DNA from: Paenibacillus sp. IHBB 10380
Lineage (GTDB): Bacteria > Bacillota > Bacilli > Paenibacillales > Paenibacillaceae
Reading direction: 5' to 3'
DNA: 64,000 nt
Assembly: GCF_000949425.1 (NCBI RefSeq)
Contig: NZ_CP010976.1
Location: 4,278,001 to 4,342,000 of the forward strand
Shown here: piece by piece, positions 58,674 through 64,000 of the stretch
Layout: each line of letters starts with the position of its first letter
How positions within the stretch are numbered: position 1 is the stretch's first letter
Program-made: the position numbers and the translations under genes
The notes under the pieces: model-generated
What the model was told of the DNA's origin: nothing
What the model saw: only the letters and a program-made list of their open reading frames with translations
Database searches by the model: none

Positions 58674-58701
58674 AAATTATCCTTGTTGAATATGCAATGA
58701 A

Positions 58702-59094
58702 CTAAATAATAAGACTACTGACGGCAAATGCCGTCCCGATAAACACCATGCAGAGCATAATACCTACAGCTACATTACCCTTTTGTAGGTGATCCGAAAT
58801 TTTAAACCCAGGGGTTACTAATTCGAAGATCCAGTAAGCTGCTATCAGGCATAGATAACCTACCGCAAACCAGAGCATCATAAACCATATAGATGTATTC
58901 GTATAAGCCGCTATTCCCAGAATGATGGCTGTGGCTACAAACTTGCCGCCAAGAGCCAGAGCTACTGCTACATTCCCCTTCTTCAGTTCCTCCATATCCT
59001 TGAACGGAGTCATCCAGCTAAATATAACCATACCTAATAATTGAAGAAGAATGATAACAAGAACACTTATTACTAAATTAACAACGATTATCAA
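58702..59094 (-). CDS. DUF350 (UPF0719) membrane protein
   Basis: 130 aa with four predicted membrane segments in two matching halves; each half has a KGNVAVA/G motif (about 38-44 and 104-110), which is the DUF350 repeat. The function is unknown. E. coli YjfL is of this family and is encoded by yjfC, a glutathionylspermidine-synthase-like gene; the same pairing is seen here. The TTG start overlaps the stop of the lipoprotein gene. Confidence 0.85.
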   Translation of the reverse strand: MIIVVNLVISVLVIILLQLLGMVIFSWMTPFKDMEELKKGNVAVALALGGKFVATAIILGIAAYTNTSIWFMMLWFAVGYLCLIAAYWIFELVTPGFKISDHLQKGNVAVGIMLCMVFIGTAFAVSSLII

Positions 59095-59768
59095 TTAGCC
59101 CACCCCCTAAATTTCGCATAGGCCGAATCATAATCGGCAAAATCATGTACTTCTTCCAATACCACAGATGTGGTCTTCTGTTTCTCCAATGCCGTATAGC
59201 GCTTATCGTCAATCGGCTGCTTGATCCGGTTCCCAGAAGGTAGCTCAATCACGGCAAAGTTTCTCGTCTTACCCTTAAACTTAGTCTTATATACACCCAC
59301 AAGATCAACATCCGTTGTTACCGACACTTTGAGATTCGTTAGATCTTCTACAGCCGTTTTCTGATCTTTATAAGATTTGATAGGGGTCCAAGAGGACAAA
59401 CGGATTTCGTTACGCTTATCCTCATCTGTTATTAGCTCGGCATCCATAAACTTCAAAATCCAAATTTTGTCACCTGTTGCATAGTTACCGTCATTGGGCA
59501 GGAGTTCGTTATCGGGCAATATCGTCATATCGCTACCGATCAAATCCCCCACTGTACTCTCTACAACACGGTAATCCCAAGGTACTCGCGATTCTGTGGT
59601 TTCTGCAATAGTCTCTACAGTGGAATCCGTATGGAATACACTATCCTGATTACCAGAGCATGCACTTAACAAAAGTACCATCAAAAACATAAGACATACG
59701 GTTACTCCGATCCTCGATGTTCGTGCTAATGCATAGACTCCCATTTCTCTTTCCATCTTCATACGCAA
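59091..59768 (-). CDS. predicted lipoprotein in the ligase/DUF350 cluster
   Basis: 225 aa, start TTG 59768 (8 bases from GGGAG) or ATG 59762. A hydrophobic stretch ends in LLSAC (Cys about 37), so it is likely a lipoprotein. The rest is soluble, with many charged residues and WDYRVVESTVGDLIGSDM near 68. I do not recognise a domain. Its start directly follows the stop of the ligase gene (TAATTG), showing coupling. Confidence 0.75.
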   Translation of the reverse strand: MRMKMEREMGVYALARTSRIGVTVCLMFLMVLLLSACSGNQDSVFHTDSTVETIAETTESRVPWDYRVVESTVGDLIGSDMTILPDNELLPNDGNYATGDKIWILKFMDAELITDEDKRNEIRLSSWTPIKSYKDQKTAVEDLTNLKVSVTTDVDLVGVYKTKFKGKTRNFAVIELPSGNRIKQPIDDKRYTALEKQKTTSVVLEEVHDFADYDSAYAKFRGWAN

Positions 59769-60971
59769 TTATCTCACTCCCAACGCGATAAAATGACTGG
59801 TATTGCCTGTAATCGGTCCACCTGCCCGCCCGAGCAGCCCACAAGGCTTCCCATTAATGACGAACATGCCGGTCAACAGATGAAGTTCACCTTCCGCTGT
59901 GTTTATCCGGGCTAATTCGGCTCTTTTTTGATAAACAGAGGGAAATAACACACTGCTATCGAAGCCGTCCTCATCCTGAAGCTCCAGTGTACCGCTATCA
60001 TCAAATAGACGCACAGAACCCCCCTCACGGCCAAATACTGATTTGGACACAAAGTTCCCGGAAAACACCGGCTTGTTATACGTAGGTAAAATGTAATTTT
60101 CAATGGCCCTACGCTCTTCTTCATTAAAGTGAAGGCCCAGCTCGTACATCCCCCATACCGCTGCCATGAGTCCCTTGGATTGCAACAATATACTGTGTGG
60201 TGAATTAAAGAGCTGCAGATTACCGGTCTCAACCGCATAAGCTAGCGCATCGCCACCTTCGTCAACCGCCATCCATTCTTTGGGGTACAGGGCGAACATG
60301 CGCTTAATAATACGTCCCTCACCATCTTTCACGACACCGTTATCAATGGATAAGTGGAGGCAATCCACACATTGAATATGGAGGCCGCTGTGCCTTACAA
60401 GCGCTTCAATCGTGCCGGAGTCTTCCTGATGAGATCCGTATGCAATACAGGCCACTGTATCCGGCTGCTCCTCCTGCCACGCCGCTGCGAGAAGCTCCTT
60501 CATCGCGGTATTAGGGCTGGATATGCCTGCCTGTTCACATATCCAAGGGGTAGCAATTGAAGCTTCTACATAACCAGTAGGCGTATCTGCATTCAGCTCC
60601 AGCAGCTTAATCGTACCGTCATCAGCCACGGCGTAATCGAAGCGGGCATAACGGCTGATTAATCCCTGTGCAGATAGAGGACATTGGTCAAGCATCTCCC
60701 ACAAGAGCGGCGGGATGCCGATCAAATCATATAAATCATGCCTACGATGAACATAACGGACAGCTTTGTCGAGTATATGCCAGAGCTTACAGGAGGCCTC
60801 TTCAAGCTCCTTGTAGGTCTCGCTGCGCATAACTGCAACTGCATCCAACCAGTATTCCTCACCCTCCAGGTCTGCCCAGGTAAATCCTAGCTCATGCAAC
60901 TGCTCTACGCGGGGTGCTCGTTCAAGAGCGGATTGATCTAGAAACTCAAATACACTCTGACTATGGATCAT
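59769..60971 (-). CDS. glutathionylspermidine-synthase-like ATP-grasp ligase
   Basis: 400 aa. GSP_synth family: SRYARFDYAVADDGTIKLLELNADTPTGYVEAS (about 104-136) holds the ATP/Mg residues and NADTP signature, and NFVSKSVFGREGGSVRL (about 307-323) holds a conserved Lys and Arg/Glu set. It would form an amide bond between a carboxyl group and an amine. It lacks the amidase half of the bifunctional E. coli enzyme Gss; YgiC and YjfC are the comparable family members. Substrate unknown. The start ATG overlaps the stop of the upstream Ser-rich gene, whose product ends Gly-Phe-Gly-Gly. Confidence 0.87.
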   Translation of the reverse strand: MIHSQSVFEFLDQSALERAPRVEQLHELGFTWADLEGEEYWLDAVAVMRSETYKELEEASCKLWHILDKAVRYVHRRHDLYDLIGIPPLLWEMLDQCPLSAQGLISRYARFDYAVADDGTIKLLELNADTPTGYVEASIATPWICEQAGISSPNTAMKELLAAAWQEEQPDTVACIAYGSHQEDSGTIEALVRHSGLHIQCVDCLHLSIDNGVVKDGEGRIIKRMFALYPKEWMAVDEGGDALAYAVETGNLQLFNSPHSILLQSKGLMAAVWGMYELGLHFNEEERRAIENYILPTYNKPVFSGNFVSKSVFGREGGSVRLFDDSGTLELQDEDGFDSSVLFPSVYQKRAELARINTAEGELHLLTGMFVINGKPCGLLGRAGGPITGNTSHFIALGVR

Positions 60972-61651
60972 CCGCCAAAACCACTCTTGCTTGAGCTTGA
61001 CCTCGATGAGGATACAGATCCAGAGCTCGAGGAGCTCAGACCGCTGGACTTGCCCCCGATACTTCCGGCCTTCGAGGAAGTAGATCTTCTTGTAATGGAA
61101 CCACTGGATGAGGTCGATGTTCTCGGTTTGACCACAGAGCCTGGAACGGTCTTATTCTGGAACTTATCGTTACTATAAGTACTGGGCTTATACGTATTCT
61201 TGGTCCCTGCATAATAGGTTGGACGGTCGTTGTGCCACCCTCTTGATGAGTAATTGGAGCCACTGTTAAATAGCATGTGGTACAATAACAAATCATCCCA
61301 GCCAAAGCCTGAATTATTACCGCCGTAGTTGTTCACTACAGTCGTTCCATTAGAGGTCACTGCCCCTTGTTCCTGCTGCACGACCTCTTTCGTTCCTTCA
61401 TCTGGATATGGAATGTTCCAGTCTACATTTTTGTCAAAATACGCTTTGACCTCTTCTGTAGACCAAGACACGAGCTGAGGCTCTTCCCCAGAGGTACTGG
61501 TACCGCCACTTGCACCTGCAGCACTCGGAACAAATAGTGCATTAGCCAGCAAGGCTAGACCGAGCGAGGTAGACAATATACGAATCGGCTTTCCTTCTGG
61601 GGTAAACAATTTCGATACAGCTAATTCTTTAGCATTTTCATCTTTAGCCAC
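60968..61651 (-). CDS. Ser-rich membrane or exported protein with C-terminal Gly-Phe-Gly-Gly
   Basis: 227 aa from the GTG at 61651, eight bases from GGAGG; an ATG at 61675 would add eight residues with a poor site. A hydrophobic segment at about 25-45 (ILSTSLGLALLANALFVPSAAGA) suggests membrane anchoring or export. The middle has NNSGFGWDDLLLYHMLFNSG, then a Ser/Lys/Arg-rich low-complexity tail ends SSSKSGFGG. This layout recalls E. coli YgiB/YjfM (DUF1190), which are encoded beside YgiC/YjfC ligases and have Ser/Gly-rich tails. I cannot verify sequence homology. The gene overlaps the ligase by 4 bp. Confidence 0.8.
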   Translation of the reverse strand: MAKDENAKELAVSKLFTPEGKPIRILSTSLGLALLANALFVPSAAGASGGTSTSGEEPQLVSWSTEEVKAYFDKNVDWNIPYPDEGTKEVVQQEQGAVTSNGTTVVNNYGGNNSGFGWDDLLLYHMLFNSGSNYSSRGWHNDRPTYYAGTKNTYKPSTYSNDKFQNKTVPGSVVKPRTSTSSSGSITRRSTSSKAGSIGGKSSGLSSSSSGSVSSSRSSSSKSGFGG

Positions 61652-61678
61652 CACAAGCTCCTCCTCCCCTGTCATTTA

Positions 61679-61945
61679 TCATTCGCTACGCATAGGAACA
61701 AGCAGAAGCTCCAGCTTCCCTTCGTCCACATTCAGCCGCCCCTCAACAGTCTCATATTCCTGGCTACCAACCACAAGATAATTGACATGCTCTAATGCCG
61801 CAATCATATTCATGCTCCACGTACGCTCCTCAATAACACGCAGCACGCCTTCCGGCATTTTCTCAAACAAGATGACACTCATTCCATTGTCCACTATGAT
61901 TCTTCCTCCCTCATAACCATCATGCTTCTGATACGGCATTAGCAT
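61679..61945 (-). CDS. small protein of unknown function at the head of the ligase cluster
   Basis: 88 aa, start ATG 61945 with a weak site; a GTG at 61894 behind GGGAGGAAG would give 71 aa. The first part is not conserved-looking. The rest, DNGMSVILFEKMPEGVLRVIEERTW, looks like a beta-rich small domain; no membrane segment. I recognise no family. The stop is 27 bp before the Ser-rich protein's GTG, so the genes likely form one unit. Confidence 0.65.
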   Translation of the reverse strand: MLMPYQKHDGYEGGRIIVDNGMSVILFEKMPEGVLRVIEERTWSMNMIAALEHVNYLVVGSQEYETVEGRLNVDEGKLELLLVPMRSE

Positions 61946-62026
61946 CTTTACGTTTCATAACGATAAAGGTGCATAATAAAGAATACTAAATTGTCACATC
62001 CCCACATTTAATTTATGTAGAAAGGT

Positions 62027-62048
62027 AACCATTAGCAAGCTAGTGGTT
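62027..62048. repeat. inverted repeat upstream of the ligase cluster
   Basis: AACCATTAGC-AA-GCTAGTGGTT is a near-perfect palindrome in the untranslated region 61946-62288. It could be an operator. A possible -35/-10 pair (TTGCTA, 17 bp, TAAATT on the minus strand) overlaps it, so a regulator could act here, but the promoter is uncertain. Confidence 0.45.
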
Positions 62049-62288
62049 TAACATTCCAAAGTAACGCTACATTTTCACAATCTACTTCCATGGTAGTGTT
62101 TTTAGTTTATTTAAGATAGAAGGTTATTTTGTATAAATTTGTAACTCCAAGTCATGTAGTGTCATGAGTTGTCGAATAATATTTTTTATGTCAACCCGTT
62201 GATTAACTTAAATACTTTCCGGGATACTTAGTGTCGACAAATAAAGGATGACTCCTGAGGAATACAACGACCTTTTGACAGCATAAAT

Positions 62289-62333
62289 AGAACAGTAAGA
62301 GCCCTCTTATATAGGCGGCTCTTTACTGTTCTT
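62289..62333 (-). terminator. terminator after the GH29 gene
   Basis: Long stem AGAACAGTAA.GAGCC and complement GGGCTCTTACTGTTCT around an 8-10 nt loop, then ATTTA; T-run modest. It is about 20 bp after the GH29 stop. Confidence 0.8.
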
Positions 62334-62354
62334 ACATTTTGTTGAATTTCAGAT

Positions 62355-63641
62355 TTAATTATGTGTGACAACGGCCCCAGAACCACCATACATGTCCAAT
62401 TCACCCTCAAGCTCTAGCTTAAGAACGGTAACATGCTCATGTGCATCTTCAGGTGTCATATGAATCCATGTGGTTCCAGGAATGTTGAACCAGGGTACGC
62501 CGCCATGAATTTCATGTGTAAGTTCTTTGCCGGTATGAAGCACTGTAATTTTATTGATTTTATTCGATAATCCTTTGAGACATACACACTCTTTGGGATC
62601 GTCATATACGAGGAGGTACAGGGTCTTTTTGTCCTTAGAAATCGTGCTACCGCCTAAGTAGTAACGTGGCAAAATCCCTTCATCCGTTTCGAACACCGCT
62701 TCTTCATGCGTTCTAATCCATTGGCCAAGTCCTAACAGAATAGCTTCTTCTCTAGGATCTACCGTGCCATCTTCCATAGGCCCGATATCGAGCAACATGT
62801 TCCCCCCCAAGGTGATACAATCACAGAACATCCGAATGATCTGTTTCAATGACTTGTATTTGTTGTCCGTTGGCACATATCCCCAAGAGCTATTGATGGT
62901 TGTACAGAATTCCCATGGGCCCTCGGGTCTTGTGATCGGAATGCCTTGCTCGGGTGTTTTGTAATCGCCATGACCTTGCAGACGTGAGTTGATGATAATG
63001 TCTGAGTTGAATGATTGTAAGTATTGCTTGAAGGCAGGTAGATTCCACTGCTCAGCACTTCTCTCCCAATCACCGTCGAACCATAAGAGATCTACTTTAC
63101 CATAGTTGGTTAGAATCTCTTGTAACTGATTGTTGTTGAATTCGAGAAATTTCTTCCATCTCTCTTCGTCTTGAACGCCATCTGTAGGCTCTGAGAATTT
63201 ATTAACTTTGCTTAAATCCTCAGGGACGATACCATCTTGATAGACACTTGGATAGTCTGGGTGTGACCAGTCGATCAGAGAGTAGTACATTCCAAGATGA
63301 ATCCCTCTACTCGTAATCGCTTCGGCATATTCTTTAATGATGTCCCGTCTAGCAGGGGTCTTCTTCACTACATTTAAGTCGCTATATTGCGTATCCCATA
63401 AGGCTACTCCATCATGATGTTTTGTTGTAAGAACAGCGTATTTCGCACCAGACTTTTCAATGAGATCTGCCCATGTGTCAGCATTGAATTTCGAGGCTGT
63501 AAAGCCGTCTAATTGTTTCATATAATCTTCATATGAGATCCCACCATTAAAGAATGACCACGATTCAGAGATCCCGTTTACTGCATAAATACCATAGTGA
63601 ATAAAAATTCCCAACTTCGCCTTTTCAAACCACTTGTCCAT
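62355..63641 (-). CDS. alpha-L-fucosidase, glycoside hydrolase family 29
   Basis: 428 aa, no signal peptide, so probably cytoplasmic. The GH29 N-terminal WFEKAKLGIFIHYGIYAV (about 4-21), TTKHHDGVALWDTQYSD (about 72-88, sugar-binding His) and LLWFDGDW (about 183-190, with the expected catalytic Asp nucleophile) are clear. The C-terminal beta domain is present. It removes L-fucose from glycans; linkage specificity cannot be read. It lies 35 bp after the GH18 gene, so the pair may share a transcript. Confidence 0.92.
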   Translation of the reverse strand: MDKWFEKAKLGIFIHYGIYAVNGISESWSFFNGGISYEDYMKQLDGFTASKFNADTWADLIEKSGAKYAVLTTKHHDGVALWDTQYSDLNVVKKTPARRDIIKEYAEAITSRGIHLGMYYSLIDWSHPDYPSVYQDGIVPEDLSKVNKFSEPTDGVQDEERWKKFLEFNNNQLQEILTNYGKVDLLWFDGDWERSAEQWNLPAFKQYLQSFNSDIIINSRLQGHGDYKTPEQGIPITRPEGPWEFCTTINSSWGYVPTDNKYKSLKQIIRMFCDCITLGGNMLLDIGPMEDGTVDPREEAILLGLGQWIRTHEEAVFETDEGILPRYYLGGSTISKDKKTLYLLVYDDPKECVCLKGLSNKINKITVLHTGKELTHEIHGGVPWFNIPGTTWIHMTPEDAHEHVTVLKLELEGELDMYGGSGAVVTHN

Positions 63642-63675
63642 GTGTCATCCCGCCCCCTTAATCTTGCCTATCGTA

Positions 63676-64000
63676 TCAAAGTCCTTTATGCATGGTATCG
63701 AGCAACCGATGTGTCTTGTCGCAGCCGTACTCCCAGAACATCATTCCAGCCAAATTATTATTCTTAACATAGTCGCATTTGTGCCGAAGCGATTCTTCGT
63801 CATCGTAAGATATGAAGCTAGTGCCATTAAAGAGGTACGGTGCCTTCGCTTCCTCATCCCAATAACGGGTATACCCGTTACTATTGATGTAATTGGCGCT
63901 AAGGTCCGTGAAATCCGGTCCATATCCTCCCGTACTTCCAGCCATTTGATGGAGACCGTGATTAATATCAGGAACCTGTTGCCATATACGGGAGTAGAAT
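63676..64000 (-). CDS. GH18 family glycoside hydrolase, C-terminal part (cut at window edge)
   Basis: 108 residues of the 3' end; the frame is open to the window end (FYSRIWQQVPDINHGLHQMAG before the first in-frame ATG). Residues YWDEEAKAPYLFNGTSFISYDDEESLRHKCDYVKNNNLAGMMFWEYGCD match the end of chitinase-type barrels (WDEEAKAPY...SYDDPxS...W). The catalytic DxxDxDxE motif lies outside the window, so activity cannot be judged. Confidence 0.85.
   Translation of the reverse strand, partial: FYSRIWQQVPDINHGLHQMAGSTGGYGPDFTDLSANYINSNGYTRYWDEEAKAPYLFNGTSFISYDDEESLRHKCDYVKNNNLAGMMFWEYGCDKTHRLLDTMHKGL

Overview
The window looks like chromosomal core DNA from a Gram-positive, low-to-mid GC member of the Bacillota, most likely Paenibacillus or a close relative. 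I base this on protein similarity recalled from memory, on the Bacillus-type gene order (nusG-secE-rpmG-sigH-rae1-rlmB-mrnC-cysS-cysE-gltX-ispF-ispD-yacL and disA-radA-clpC-mcsB-mcsA-ctsR), on AGGAGG ribosome binding sites and on the TTG and GTG starts. Almost every gene lies on the minus strand, so transcription runs from high to low coordinates. The only clear plus-strand gene is a small cysteine-containing protein at 33387-33782. I see no prophage, CRISPR array or intact insertion sequence.

Layout from low to high coordinates (the reverse of transcription order): 35-6509 is the S10/spc ribosomal protein operon from rplE back to rpsJ, with a clear promoter at 6649-6677. 6911-11671 is the str operon (L7Ae-like ybxF, rpsL, rpsG, fusA, tuf), with a promoter at 11731-11759 and a tuf terminator. 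11843-20043 carries rpoC, rpoB and an RsmC-like methyltransferase. 20285-23697 carries rplL, rplJ (with an L10 leader), rplA, rplK, nusG, secE and a 49-codon rpmG. 24095-32037 carries sigH, rae1, rlmB, mrnC, cysS, cysE (behind a cysteine-type T-box), gltX, ispF and ispD. 32077-42073 carries yacL, the plus-strand orphan, pssA, disA, radA and the CtsR-controlled clpC operon. 42455-47667 is a complete 16S-tRNA-Ala-23S-5S rRNA operon. 48145-51752 is a manganese-type ABC transporter behind an MntR-like operator. 52048-57207 is pcrB-pcrA-ligA. 57597-61945 is an accessory cluster: a K+ channel, DUF350, a lipoprotein, a glutathionylspermidine-synthase-like ligase, a Ser-rich protein ending in Gly-Phe-Gly-Gly, and an 88-aa protein. 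62355-64000 holds a GH29 alpha-L-fucosidase and the end of a GH18 protein cut by the window edge.

Most of the window is the transcription and translation machinery, with its usual controls readable in the DNA: near-consensus sigma-A promoters with 17-bp spacers, intrinsic terminators, the L10 leader, a T-box, a CtsR box and rRNA processing stems. The observations most worth a second look are: (1) the 57.6-61.9 kb cluster, where a peptide/polyamine-type ligase overlaps a gene whose product ends in a diglycine tail, next to DUF350 and a K+ channel; (2) S12 carrying Arg56 and Ala104, positions where changes are known to affect streptomycin response; (3) a two-copy structured intergenic repeat of about 85-95 bp, each copy running into an intrinsic terminator; (4) a possible attenuator in the rpoB leader; (5) palindromes within or beside the secE/nusG and pcrB promoters.
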